The notes beneath the pieces were generated by a model. It worked only from the letters and a program-made list of their open reading frames with translations. It was not told the DNA's origin and did not search any database. A stretch of DNA of 64,000 nt. Source: Siphonobacter curvatus. GTDB lineage: Bacteria; Bacteroidota; Bacteroidia; Cytophagales; Spirosomataceae. How positions within the stretch are numbered: position 1 is the stretch's first letter; each line of letters starts with the position of its first letter. The stretch spans positions 1,116,001-1,180,000 of the forward strand of contig NZ_PTRA01000001.1 in assembly GCF_002943425.1 (NCBI RefSeq), given 5' to 3'. Shown piece after piece: positions 51,572 through 60,001 of the stretch. The position numbers and the translations under genes are program-made.

Positions 51572-52675
51572 CTACACGTTGAAACGGAAGTGCATAATGT
51601 CACCATCCTGTACCACGTATTCTTTTCCCTCAACCGCCATTTTACCAGCATCTTTGATAGCCGCTTCTGACTTATAATGATCGTAATCGGCCAATTTGAT
51701 TACTTCTGCCCGGATGAAACCGCGTTCAAAGTCCGAGTGAATAACGCCGGCTGCCTGTGGAGCTTTCCAGCCCCGCTGGATCGTCCAGGCCCGTACTTCC
51801 TTCACACCTGCCGTAAAGTAGGTAATCAGATTTAACAGGGCGTAAGATGCCTGAATAAGCTGGCTCAGACCAGATTCTTTTAATCCATATTCTTCCAGAA
51901 ACATCTGACGTTCGTCCAGATCTTCGATTTCGGCAATCTGAGCTTCGATGGCCGCACAGATGACAATCACCTGAGCGTTCTCTTCAGCTACGGCCGTTTT
52001 CAGTTGCTCAACCCACTCGTTCGTACCCTGACTCAGGCTGGCTTCATCCACGTTAGCTACGTAGATGACGGGCTTGATCGTCAGCAAGTGCAGATCGGCT
52101 ACGGCTGATTTCTCTTCTTCCGATACCTCAACCGTACGGGCTGATTTACCTTGCTCCAGCGTTTTCTTAAAGCGGTAAAGAATTTCAACTTCGGCTTTTG
52201 CCTTCGCGTCACCGCTGGCACGGGCAGCTTTCTCGATACGTTGCAATTTCCGGTCTACAGCCTCCAGATCTTTTAACTGCAATTCGTAATCGATGATTTC
52301 CTTGTCCGATACTGGATTAACGCGTCCTTCGACGTGAACAATATTATCGTCATCGAAGCAGCGAATCACGTGAATGATGGCGTCTACCTCGCGGATGTTA
52401 GCCAGGAATTTATTACCCAGACCGGCTCCCTGACTGGCTCCTTTCACTAAACCAGCAATATCTACGAATTCAATGATTGTAGGAATTACTTTCTGCGGGT
52501 TAACCAGTTGTTCGAGCGTACGGAGGCGTTCGTCGGGTACTTCCACTACGCCTACGTTGGGTTCGATGGTACAGAACGGATAGTTGGCCGCTTCGGCCTT
52601 GGCACTCGATATCGCACTAAATAACGTAGACTTTCCGACGTTCGGCAAGCCCACGATTCCACATTGCAAACCCAT
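51572..52675 (-). CDS. ychF: YchF/OLA1-type P-loop ATPase
   Basis: YchF is a conserved OBG-family nucleotide hydrolase that prefers ATP and binds ribosomes, with a role in oxidative stress. The 367 residues hold G1 GLPNVGKSTLFSAIS near 7, G3 DIAGLVKGASQGAGLGNKFL near 68, the NVDE motif (replacing NKxD, which explains ATP use) near 205, a helical coiled-coil insertion (about 130-175), and the C-terminal TGS domain (WTIQRGWKAPQAAGVIHSDFERGFIRAEV). All features are normal. It has its own promoter. Confidence 0.95.
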   Translation of the reverse strand: MGLQCGIVGLPNVGKSTLFSAISSAKAEAANYPFCTIEPNVGVVEVPDERLRTLEQLVNPQKVIPTIIEFVDIAGLVKGASQGAGLGNKFLANIREVDAIIHVIRCFDDDNIVHVEGRVNPVSDKEIIDYELQLKDLEAVDRKLQRIEKAARASGDAKAKAEVEILYRFKKTLEQGKSARTVEVSEEEKSAVADLHLLTIKPVIYVANVDEASLSQGTNEWVEQLKTAVAEENAQVIVICAAIEAQIAEIEDLDERQMFLEEYGLKESGLSQLIQASYALLNLITYFTAGVKEVRAWTIQRGWKAPQAAGVIHSDFERGFIRAEVIKLADYDHYKSEAAIKDAGKMAVEGKEYVVQDGDIMHFRFNV

Positions 52676-52769
52676 GGGTAACGAAATATATTGATTTAAA
52701 CTCAGTGATGATACACGTGTAAGAAGTTGGTTAGGCCGCTAATCCGGCGTCCTTAAGCCTTCTATTCCA

Positions 52770-52777
52770 CAAAGGTA
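52770..52777 (-). promoter_or_regulatory. predicted -7 box of ychF
   Basis: TACCTTTG on the minus strand, an exact TAnnTTTG match, with a leader of about 90 bases. Confidence 0.45.
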
Positions 52778-52790
52778 CGACTATATAAAC

Positions 52791-52820
52791 GAAAAAAGCC
52801 TTCGCCACAGCAAAGGCTTT
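52791..52820 (-). terminator. intrinsic terminator of the DUF3276 gene
   Basis: AAAGCCTT (52795-52802) and AAGGCTTT (52813-52820) pair. On the minus strand TTTTTT follows. Confidence 0.7.
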
Positions 52821-52886
52821 CTTAAGTTCTTCACAATCAGATAAAACTGTTAGGGGTATCAGTTAATCATAGCAAACAGATTGTGG

Positions 52887-53207
52887 TTAATCCCATTTCA
52901 GGTCGCTGCGGTACTCGTCGTCTTCTTCACGGGCAGCAAACTGCGTGAAATCGAATTCCGGCATCAACTCCGTCTTGACGTGATCTACGGCGTTTTTGAG
53001 AGCGTCTACAAACTTATCAAAATCTTCCTTGTAGAGGAACATTTTGTGTTTTTCGTACGCAAATCCATCTCCCTGGGGGTAACGACGACTTTCAGTAATG
53101 GTAATGTAGTAATCGTTGGCACGGGTGGATTTCACGTCGAAGAAGTAAGTCCGCTTCCCAGCCTTTACACGTTTCGAGTAGAGTTCTTCTCGTTCTTTTT
53201 CAGCCAC
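52887..53207 (-). CDS. DUF3276 (PUR-type) nucleic-acid-binding protein
   Basis: The 106-residue protein belongs to the bacterial PUR family, single-repeat relatives of Pur-alpha that bind DNA or RNA. The pattern fits well: ELYSKRVKAGKRTYFFDVKSTRANDYYITITESRR, then FAYEKHKMFLYKEDFDKFVDALKNAVDHVK, and an acidic tail (EEDDEYRSDL). The family is widespread in Bacteroidota and Borrelia. The length is normal. The regulatory target is unknown. It is one gene upstream of ychF with its own terminator between them. Confidence 0.85.
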   Translation of the reverse strand: MAEKEREELYSKRVKAGKRTYFFDVKSTRANDYYITITESRRYPQGDGFAYEKHKMFLYKEDFDKFVDALKNAVDHVKTELMPEFDFTQFAAREEDDEYRSDLKWD

Positions 53208-53678
53208 AATTTTGGAAGTTTATGGTTTGAGTCGCTGGTAAAAATAGAAAGAAAGCGTTTGGTCGCAAAAAAATCGTAGAAAATAAGGTAGGTATTTCTA
53301 CAAACCGTATAATCTATGGTTAGACCCTGGCAGCAAGAAAGGTCAGCTTTTTTAGTCGGAAGGTTAAAAAGAACGATCAAAAACCTTTTGAACAGGTTTC
53401 AGTTTATTCTTCTACCCGGTATTAAATCGGCAGAAGATTTAGTGCTTTTTTGTACCGCCCAATATAATAAAAAATAAGTGGATGTCAATTTTCAACCTGT
53501 GGAATTTATATAACTTTATGAACAATCTTTTGCCTAAAACGTGGAAAATAGTACCAGTTTCAGAAATTTGTCGTACGTTTGTAGCTGAACTCTACTCAGT
53601 TCAAGGCAATTCGCCCAAAGTGCTCCCGCCGCTGCTGAAGCATAACGTTAGTTCTTTGAACCACAAAACGAACTGCCT
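53208..53678. other. intergenic region before the RlpA-like gene
   Basis: 470 bases with no convincing gene; open frames such as 53482-53682 are not gene-like. It holds the RlpA promoter (53574-53581) and a leader of about 90 bases with TGAACT and AGTTCA forming a small dyad just after the transcription start. Confidence 0.45.
53574..53581 (+). promoter_or_regulatory. predicted -7 box of the RlpA-like gene
   Basis: TACGTTTG is an exact TAnnTTTG match. The leader to the start at 53679 is about 90 bases, long for this window. Confidence 0.5.
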
Positions 53679-54179
53679 ATGAATATATGGACACGTAGAG
53701 CGGTAACAGCAATGTTACTGAACTTAAGTATATTGCCCTGTATCGCTCAGGCTCATTATTCGGTGTATTACAAGAAATACCCTCCAGTCAAAAAACCACT
53801 GGGGAAAGAATATCGGGGTCGGGCTACTTACTACGGTAAACAGTACTTTGGTAGAATCACCGCCAGCGGCGAACGTTTAAAAAATGGTACGTGTGCACAC
53901 AAAACCTTACCATTTGGTTCAATGGTGGAAGTGACTAATCTCAAAAATGGCCGTAAAACCATCGTCAGAGTAATTGATCGTGGGCCATTTGGAAAGAATC
54001 GAGATATTGATCTTTCCTTTGATGCCGCAAAAAAATTGGGTATGACTCAAGCCGGCGTCGCACAAGTAAACCTTAGGGTAGTGGGTACAAACGGTATCGT
54101 TTTACTCCGACCCAACAAATATCTTCTCGAAGATAACGCCACGATTACCGCCAGGGCGGACATGGCAGCACTAGAGTAG
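53679..54179 (+). CDS. RlpA-like double-psi beta-barrel protein
   Basis: RlpA proteins are lytic transglycosylases or wall-binding proteins. The 166-residue exported protein (signal peptide to near IAQAH) has a full DPBB domain at about 45-140: GRATYYGKQYFGRITASGERL, CAHKTLPFGSMVEVTNLKNG, VRVIDRGPFGKNRDIDLSFDAAKKLG. The catalytic Asp of the RlpA type corresponds to the D in VIDRGPF. It lacks the C-terminal SPOR domain that places RlpA at the septum in proteobacteria, so its location is uncertain. Confidence 0.85.
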   Translation: MNIWTRRAVTAMLLNLSILPCIAQAHYSVYYKKYPPVKKPLGKEYRGRATYYGKQYFGRITASGERLKNGTCAHKTLPFGSMVEVTNLKNGRKTIVRVIDRGPFGKNRDIDLSFDAAKKLGMTQAGVAQVNLRVVGTNGIVLLRPNKYLLEDNATITARADMAALE

Positions 54180-54506
54180 ATTTTAGGGAGGTACAACAAA
54201 GAGTGTACCATTACATGTTTCAGCGGCAGCTTTTCTTAACCGCAAGCTTCGTTCAGTGGATAGAGATAACTGGTTCAGTCTCTAAAAACTTTCCGGAGGT
54301 TGCGGTTCTTTTTTTGCCCATACTTAAAAGTTTTTAGCTGCTCTCCCTAAACATTACCCGCTTTTTCCGTTATTCATTTAAGGTTACAAGAATAGTTACT
54401 GGCTAAGGTTGAAAAACACTTGGGAAATGAAAGCTATCCCCTATAAGTTAAAAATAGCTTGCCGGATCTGATTGCAAACCTCCTAAACCTGAATCACTCG
54501 TACCGC
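54180..54506. other. intergenic region with a structured terminator
   Basis: No gene is visible. The structured hairpin at 54238-54314 lies 60 bases after the RlpA-like stop codon; the rest up to the DUF58 start is AT-rich without further structure. Confidence 0.4.
54238..54314 (+). terminator. composite hairpin with T-run
   Basis: AACCGCAA (54238-54245) pairs with TTGCGGTT (54300-54307), and CTTTTTTT follows. The 54-base interior contains a second stem, AGAG plus ACTG with CAGT plus CTCT. It is a terminator with an unusual folded interior. Confidence 0.6.
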
Positions 54507-55412
54507 ATGGCCCTGGATCTTACCAAAGCCCGAGAATACGGAAACATTGAATTTCTGGCCCGACAAATGGTGGAAGGTTTCATCACGGGTTTACATAAAT
54601 CGCCTTTTCACGGCTTTTCGGTGGAATTTGCTGAACATCGCCTGTACAATACCGGTGAAAGTACCCGGCACGTGGACTGGAAAGTATACGGCAAAACCGA
54701 CCGTTTGTATACCAAACAATACGAAGAAGAGACGAACCTTCGCTGTCATTTGTTACTGGATACGTCTTCGTCCATGTATTATCCCGAAAAAACGAACGGC
54801 AAAATTACCTTCAGCATTCTGGCGGCGGCGGCATTGGCGTACCTGCTCCAGAAACAGCGGGATGCCGTTTCCTTAACCACCTTTTCGGAAAGCGTAGAAG
54901 TGCAATTGCCAACTCGATCGACGGCCTCGCACATCCATAAGATTTTTCTGCAATTACAGCAACTGCTCCAGCAACCCAAACCCAACCGGAAATCTTCCGT
55001 GGCGGAGGTCATTCACCAGATTGCCGAACAGGTGCATCGCCGCTCGCTGGTGGTTATTTTCAGTGATATGTTCGATGATATTGAAAATTCGGATAAGCTT
55101 TTCTCGGCCCTGCAACATTTGAAGCACAACCGGCACGAGGTATTACTCTTTCACGTCAGCGATCGCCAGACGGAAGAAGAATTTGCCTTTGAAGAACGGC
55201 CGTACGAATTTATTGACCTGGAAACGGGCGAGCGGGTACGGGTACAGCCGGGGCAGGTACGGGACTATTACCGTAATGCCATCCAGAAATTTTATTACGA
55301 TCTGCGGATGAAATGCAATCAATATAAGATTGATTTTATTGAAGCAGACATCTCGCAGGGCTTCGATCCGATTCTTTCGGCGTATTTAGTGAAACGCTCT
55401 AAAATGCGTTAG
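54507..55412 (+). CDS. DUF58 domain protein
   Basis: DUF58 proteins carry a von Willebrand A-like domain and usually work with a MoxR-type AAA ATPase. The 301-residue product has the standard opening YGNIEFLARQMVEGFITGLHKSPFHGFSVEFAEHR with the YNTGESTRHVDWKVYGKTD block, then the metal-binding DTSSS motif in LLLDTSSSM near 94. The longer frame starting at TTG 54459 would add residues absent from the family, so the Met at 54507 is used. No moxR gene is adjacent in the window. The role is not clear. Confidence 0.85.
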   Translation: MALDLTKAREYGNIEFLARQMVEGFITGLHKSPFHGFSVEFAEHRLYNTGESTRHVDWKVYGKTDRLYTKQYEEETNLRCHLLLDTSSSMYYPEKTNGKITFSILAAAALAYLLQKQRDAVSLTTFSESVEVQLPTRSTASHIHKIFLQLQQLLQQPKPNRKSSVAEVIHQIAEQVHRRSLVVIFSDMFDDIENSDKLFSALQHLKHNRHEVLLFHVSDRQTEEEFAFEERPYEFIDLETGERVRVQPGQVRDYYRNAIQKFYYDLRMKCNQYKIDFIEADISQGFDPILSAYLVKRSKMR

Positions 55413-55473
55413 CAAGGGACACGTGTCCGTTCCGTCGTCTTTATACCCGATCCGTTCTTTTTATCTCTAGACC

Positions 55474-56313
55474 ATGATTCGAAAACTCATTCCGCTAGTA
55501 GTCTTCACGGCCTTTTCGGCCTTCGCTCAAAAACCATCCACCCCTCAAAAGCCCGGGATGGTTTCCTACACCTATCGTCACAGTTTCCAGCGAGACGTAG
55601 CCGCTACGCTGGATACCGTTAAAGCATTAGGCATCACGGATATGGAGTTTTCCAATCTGTTTGGCCGTACGGCTCAGGATATTCGAAAACTACTGGACGA
55701 ACGGGGCATGCAGTGCTCATCATTTGGGGTAGGGTATCCCGACTTTCTTAACAAAACGGCGGAAGTAGCCCAGAACGCCAAAACGCTGGGAGCTAAATAC
55801 GTACGCGTTGCCTGGATTCCGCACGAAGGACCGTTTACGCTGGCCATGGCGGAAGAAACCGTAGCCAATTTTAACCGAGTTGGCAAAATCCTGAAAGAAG
55901 AACACGGCCTGACCTTCTGTTACCATAACCACGGGTTTGAGTTTGAGCCTTACGAGAAGGGTACCTTGTTTGACTACATCGTCCAGAAAACGGATCCTAA
56001 TTACGTAAGCTTCGAAATGGATATACTCTGGACGTATTTTCCCGGGCAGGACCCGGTACAGTTGTTAGAGAAGTATCCCAAGCGCTTCAAGCTCATGCAC
56101 CTGAAAGATTTACGCAAAGGGGTGAAGGGTAACTTATCCGGCGGTACGCCCGTTGAAAACGACGTGGCTCTCGGGACGGGGCAACTACCATTACCAGCCA
56201 TTATGAAAGCAGCGAAAAAAACCAGTATTCAACATTATTATATAGAAGACGAAAGTCCGAACATTAAAACCCAGGTACCCCAGACAATCGCGTATTTGAA
56301 AACGCTGAAATAA
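55474..56313 (+). CDS. exported sugar phosphate isomerase/epimerase-like TIM-barrel protein
   Basis: The 279-residue protein belongs to the xylose-isomerase-like TIM-barrel superfamily. It has a signal peptide (MIRKLIPLVVFTAFSAFAQ), so it acts in the periplasm, unlike the cytoplasmic sugar isomerases. Conserved metal-site regions are visible: DMEFSNLFGR, FCYHNHGFEFEP with the HNH motif, VSFEMDILWTYFPGQDP, and KLMHLKDL. The metal-binding residues look intact. The substrate is unknown; related exported proteins in Bacteroidota act on sugars such as inosose or ketosugars. It lies 61 bases after the DUF58 gene. Confidence 0.82.
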   Translation: MIRKLIPLVVFTAFSAFAQKPSTPQKPGMVSYTYRHSFQRDVAATLDTVKALGITDMEFSNLFGRTAQDIRKLLDERGMQCSSFGVGYPDFLNKTAEVAQNAKTLGAKYVRVAWIPHEGPFTLAMAEETVANFNRVGKILKEEHGLTFCYHNHGFEFEPYEKGTLFDYIVQKTDPNYVSFEMDILWTYFPGQDPVQLLEKYPKRFKLMHLKDLRKGVKGNLSGGTPVENDVALGTGQLPLPAIMKAAKKTSIQHYYIEDESPNIKTQVPQTIAYLKTLK

Positions 56314-56314
56314 A

Positions 56315-56346
56315 AAAAGAGCAACTGTTACGACAGTTGCTCTTTT
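56315..56346. terminator. bidirectional terminator between convergent genes
   Basis: AAAAGAGCAACTGT (56315-56328) and ACAGTTGCTCTTTT (56333-56346) around a TACG loop. Confidence 0.85.
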
Positions 56347-56349
56347 CAT

Positions 56350-57789
56350 TTAGGATTTTTTCTTGGCCTGCTGATTCAGCATAAACTCAAAGTAGTTTTC
56401 GAGTTCTTCGGCGGGAAGCTTCCGGGCAATAATCTTTTTGTCTTTGTCCAGTACGTAAATGGTTGGCGTTGCCTGGGCATCAAAGGTTTTCAGGTAATCA
56501 GTATAATGGACGGTCTGAGCCGTCTTCGGATCTTTGTGTATATCGATGACGTTCGTGAAATCCTGAATCTTGAACTCCTGGATGAATTTTCGCCATTCCT
56601 TCGGGTCACGTCGTAAATCCGTTGCGTAGATCTTCACGCCCCGGTTTTTATACTTCTGATAGAAGGCTTTGAGTTTCGGCATGGAATCCCGGCAGTGTCC
56701 GCAGTCATCCGAATAAATGAATACAATGGTATAGTTGGCTTTAAGATCGTGCAGGTTCATGGGTCGACCCAAGGTATCGGTCTGATACATGTTCGGAATG
56801 GTTTTTCCAACCAACAGAGGCTTCAGGATGGCAATGCGGTTTTTGAAGTTAGTCACCGTACTGGAATCCCAAAGAGCGGGTTCGCCCACGTAGTACTTTT
56901 CGCCCATGTGAACGAAAAAACCATCTACTCCTAATACTTTTGATTGCTCGTACCGACTGGTCATCCAGTAAGCCAAATACCGACGCATTTCCGTTCCTTT
57001 GGCCCGGCTCATGATCTTATCAGCATCTTTACTCAGCGAGTCGGGGGACTGATACACCAGATTTTCGAAGAAATTTTCCAGTTTTTGCTGAAGAAAAGGC
57101 GTCCGCAGGAGCCGTTCATCACTCAGGTCAATCCCGTCGAAGTAATGATTTTTGTAATAGCGGTACGCAAAGGTAGAATCCGGACGGCCGTTAGGCAGGA
57201 GTGGGGCCGGGGGAATTTCCGGTTCGGCTGCAGCTTTGAATAACTGAGCCGTAAACGAGCCCGCGTGTTCGCGAATGAATTTCTTGCGATACTCCGTCAA
57301 TTCTTTTTGGATCGCTTTGATCTTAGCCGCTGCGGTCGGATCTGACTGAGCCGTTTGCCGCAACTGCTGTAAGGGTTCGATCCGACTTTGCATCTGATGG
57401 TTAAAGGCATAGAAAAGTTCATTTTCCATGGACCCTACGACCTTCATCTGCTTGGGCGGATTACCTGCGGCTATACTTTCCTTGTCGGTAATGAGTTCAA
57501 AGTCCTGATCGGCATCGACAATTAAATCGAATAGTTTCCACTGCGAAATAGAAATGACGTACAGACCTTCGGGTAGCTTCTGAGAGCCTGTGAATATAAC
57601 ATTGCCCTGAGCATCGGCTTTAGCCGTATCCTGTACGAAAAATTGACCACTGCCGAGGCCCGTATAGTAGGCCAGATAGCAGGTACTATCCCGTAAGCCC
57701 TGAATACGAGCCGTAATTTTATAGCCGCTCTGAGCCGATAGGGTATATGCTAGAAAACTAAGTAAAAAGGTAAAACAATAACGAAGCAT
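56350..57789 (-). CDS. exported thioredoxin-fold protein with DUF4369-like N-terminus
   Basis: The 479-residue protein (signal peptide MLRYCFTFLLSFLAYTLSAQ) has an N-terminal beta-rich domain of the DUF4369 type (about 22-115: GYKITARIQGLRDSTCYLAYY...GNVIFTGSQKLPEGLYVI), a helical middle part, and a C-terminal thioredoxin fold (about 340-475). The active site is CGHC in YSDDCGHCRDSMPKL, and the cis-Pro is in AQATPTIYVLDKD. It is a predicted periplasmic thiol-disulfide oxidoreductase of a kind very common in Bacteroidota. The start at 57789 gives the signal peptide. The partner is unknown. Confidence 0.85.
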   Translation of the reverse strand: MLRYCFTFLLSFLAYTLSAQSGYKITARIQGLRDSTCYLAYYTGLGSGQFFVQDTAKADAQGNVIFTGSQKLPEGLYVISISQWKLFDLIVDADQDFELITDKESIAAGNPPKQMKVVGSMENELFYAFNHQMQSRIEPLQQLRQTAQSDPTAAAKIKAIQKELTEYRKKFIREHAGSFTAQLFKAAAEPEIPPAPLLPNGRPDSTFAYRYYKNHYFDGIDLSDERLLRTPFLQQKLENFFENLVYQSPDSLSKDADKIMSRAKGTEMRRYLAYWMTSRYEQSKVLGVDGFFVHMGEKYYVGEPALWDSSTVTNFKNRIAILKPLLVGKTIPNMYQTDTLGRPMNLHDLKANYTIVFIYSDDCGHCRDSMPKLKAFYQKYKNRGVKIYATDLRRDPKEWRKFIQEFKIQDFTNVIDIHKDPKTAQTVHYTDYLKTFDAQATPTIYVLDKDKKIIARKLPAEELENYFEFMLNQQAKKKS

Positions 57790-57883
57790 AGGAGAATACA
57801 GATTGTCATTCAAAGGTAAGGTTTCACGTCTAAAGTTGCCGACCTTTGGCAGCCATCTTACAAACGTTTAAGTACACCTATCT

Positions 57884-58645
57884 ATGTTTTTTTTACTTTC
57901 TAAAATTTTGTTTTATCTGTTAATGCCTATCACTTTTTTAGCGTACGGGTTACTAACAGCGGCTTTTTCCAAATCTGCCCGCCGCAAGCAATGGGCTATT
58001 TGGGCAACGTTGGGGTGGCTGTTTATCAGTACTACCGACGTTATTACGAATGAATTGGCACTAGCCTGGGAATATGCCCCAGTAACCCTGAAAGCGGATG
58101 AAACGTATGATATGGCCGTAGTATTAACCGGAGGGATTACCGGCAAAAAAGATGGAAAGGTGTTCTTCGGTAATTCAGCGGATCGAATTCTCCAGCCCTT
58201 GCTTTTATACAAAGCAGGAAAAATAAAAAAGATTCTGATTTCGGGTGGGTCGGGTATTGTATCGGCCCAGGCTGATTCTACTTCGGAGGGCAAAGCGGCT
58301 GCTCAGTTACTACACCTAGCCGGGATACCCCAGTCGGATATTATCCTAGAAGGAACCTCCCGCAATACCCGCGAAAATGCCAGGAATACCGCTAAACTAT
58401 TGGGCCAAAGTACGCCAAAGATATTGCTGGTAACTTCAGCCTTTCACATGCGTCGAGCCGTCGCCTGTTTTCAAAAAGAAAACGTACAGGTTAGGCCTTA
58501 CCCAACGGACTTTTTCGCCTCTGAGCGACAAACTGCCTGGGATTACTTGTTGATACCGAAGGAATATAATCTATTCTGCACCTATCGCATGATGCACGAA
58601 ATAGTTGGGTACGTTATGTACTGGGCCATGGGGTATCTTTCCTAA
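57884..58645 (+). CDS. YdcF/SanA-like DUF218 membrane protein
   Basis: The 253-residue protein has two N-terminal hydrophobic helices (about 5-27 and 38-55), followed by a DUF218 domain: MAVVLTGGITG near 83, DRILQPLLLYKAGKIKKILISGGSG near 108, EGTSRNTRENARNTAKLL near 160, and VTSAFHMRRAVACF near 188. This architecture is that of ElyC/YdcF-like proteins, which affect cell-envelope (peptidoglycan or carrier lipid) metabolism. Activity is not established for the family in general. It is convergent with pfkA. Confidence 0.82.
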   Translation: MFFLLSKILFYLLMPITFLAYGLLTAAFSKSARRKQWAIWATLGWLFISTTDVITNELALAWEYAPVTLKADETYDMAVVLTGGITGKKDGKVFFGNSADRILQPLLLYKAGKIKKILISGGSGIVSAQADSTSEGKAAAQLLHLAGIPQSDIILEGTSRNTRENARNTAKLLGQSTPKILLVTSAFHMRRAVACFQKENVQVRPYPTDFFASERQTAWDYLLIPKEYNLFCTYRMMHEIVGYVMYWAMGYLS

Positions 58646-58655
58646 GAGGAAAACA

Positions 58656-58705
58656 GATAGAGTAAAGAGCCAGAGAAACAGGAGCCTCCTGCTCGATACT
58701 CTATC
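58656..58705. terminator. multi-part hairpin between ydcF-like and pfkA genes
   Basis: GATAGAGTA (58656-58664) pairs with TACTCTATC (58697-58705), GAGC with GCTC inside, and AGGAG/CTCCT at the top. Convergent genes; no long T-run. Confidence 0.55.
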
Positions 58706-58714
58706 AGGCTAATC

Positions 58715-59689
58715 TTAGGAAAGAATGTGTACCATTCGTAACAGATCGTCCGAAATGGGCTTATCCTTAGTAATACATTCGATAAAGGGCGTATAAACCA
58801 GGCGATTGTTGACAATACCCGTCATTACGTTTTTCTGACCCCGGAGTAAGCCTTCAATAGCACCCAGACCCAAACGACTGGCTAGAATGCGGTCGTAAGC
58901 GGACGGAACGCCGCCCCGCTGGATGTGGCCAAGCGTTGTCACCCGAATATCCACTTCAACGTCAATACTTTTCTTAATCTTTTCGGCGATTTCGGTAGCC
59001 CGACCTTCTTTTTCTCCTTCAGCAACTACTACGATGGAAGAAGACTTCTTCTTCACAAAGCCCTGCTTCAAGGTCTTAATAACGGATGAAACGGGTTCAG
59101 AAAGATCTTCCGGTACCACCACGAACTCAGCTCCACCGCCAATACCCGATTGAATGGCAATGTAACCCGAATCGCGGCCCATTACTTCGATGAAAAATAC
59201 GCGATCGTGCGAATCAGCCGTATCCCGGATTTTGTCAATCGCGTCGAGTGACGTATTTACTGCCGTATCATAGCCAATGGTATAGTCTGTTCCGTACAAA
59301 TCGTTATCAATCGTACCCGGAGCACCTACCGTTGGAATTTTAAACTCATTGAAGAAAATCTCAGCTCCGGTGAAAGTACCATTTCCACCGATGGCGACTA
59401 GTCCTTCGATGCCCAAGGCTTTCAGGTTGTCGTAAGCCTGCTGGCGGCCTTCAGCCGTAGTAAAGCGACGTGAACGGGCGGACTTCAAAATAGTGCCTCC
59501 CCGTTGAATTATATTAGAGACATCGCGGGATGTCATCGGATAAATATCACCTTCGATCATGCCGCTGTACCCCCGCCGAATACCAAATACTTCAACTTTG
59601 TGGTACATGGCACCCCGTACGACCGCCCGAATGCAGGCGTTCATGCCTGGAGCATCTCCCCCGGAGGTAAACACTGCAATACGCTTCAT
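58715..59689 (-). CDS. pfkA: ATP-dependent 6-phosphofructokinase
   Basis: The enzyme phosphorylates fructose 6-phosphate in glycolysis. The 324 residues include VFTSGGDAPGMNACIRAVV at the start, the ATP-binding GGNGTFTGAEIF near 105, the catalytic GTIDNDLYGTDYTIGYDTAV near 125 with its Asp base, the MGRDSGYIA block near 170, and TLGHIQRGGVPSAYDRILASRLG near 250. The Gly in GGNGT next to GGDAP-type motifs fits an ATP-using (not pyrophosphate-using) enzyme. The start at 59689 gives the family N-terminus; a TTG start at 59701 is less likely. Single-gene unit. Confidence 0.95.
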   Translation of the reverse strand: MKRIAVFTSGGDAPGMNACIRAVVRGAMYHKVEVFGIRRGYSGMIEGDIYPMTSRDVSNIIQRGGTILKSARSRRFTTAEGRQQAYDNLKALGIEGLVAIGGNGTFTGAEIFFNEFKIPTVGAPGTIDNDLYGTDYTIGYDTAVNTSLDAIDKIRDTADSHDRVFFIEVMGRDSGYIAIQSGIGGGAEFVVVPEDLSEPVSSVIKTLKQGFVKKKSSSIVVVAEGEKEGRATEIAEKIKKSIDVEVDIRVTTLGHIQRGGVPSAYDRILASRLGLGAIEGLLRGQKNVMTGIVNNRLVYTPFIECITKDKPISDDLLRMVHILS

Positions 59690-60001
59690 ATTTGTGGTCA
59701 AGCCCGTGTTAGATTATTTTGGTTACAAATGGGATTACGGAAGTTTTGAGCACGCTCTCGTAAACTTGATGCAAATTTACAGCTTCTTTGGCTGGATTGG
59801 CTTTATGAACTTCAAAAATCAAAGAGTTCATGGTAATTTAATAAGATTCAATCTTATTTTCCATGTTTTTACGTACATAGTGGCACACTTTATCAGTTAT
59901 TTTTCGAAAATTTGGTGTGTCCTTCCATCTTAAATAAATCCAATAAACATTTATCATTATCGTACTAAATGAGAAGGGTTTTGGCCCTTGGGGAAACCCG
60001 T
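59690..60001. other. divergent intergenic region between pfkA and the DUF5723 gene
   Basis: About 310 bases, AT-rich, with no gene, repeat or exact promoter box that I can support. Confidence 0.35.

Noticed and set aside
52881-53279. 132-codon plus-strand frame over the DUF3276 gene
   Set aside because: Antisense to the conserved PUR-type protein, which has its own terminator and family pattern.
53482-53682. 66-codon frame before the RlpA-like gene
   Set aside because: It overlaps the RlpA promoter and its start codon and has no gene-like features.
54246-54300. tRNA-like D-arm sequence (TTCAGTGGATAGAG)
   Set aside because: No anticodon stem, T-arm or acceptor stem could be drawn around it; it lies inside a terminator hairpin.
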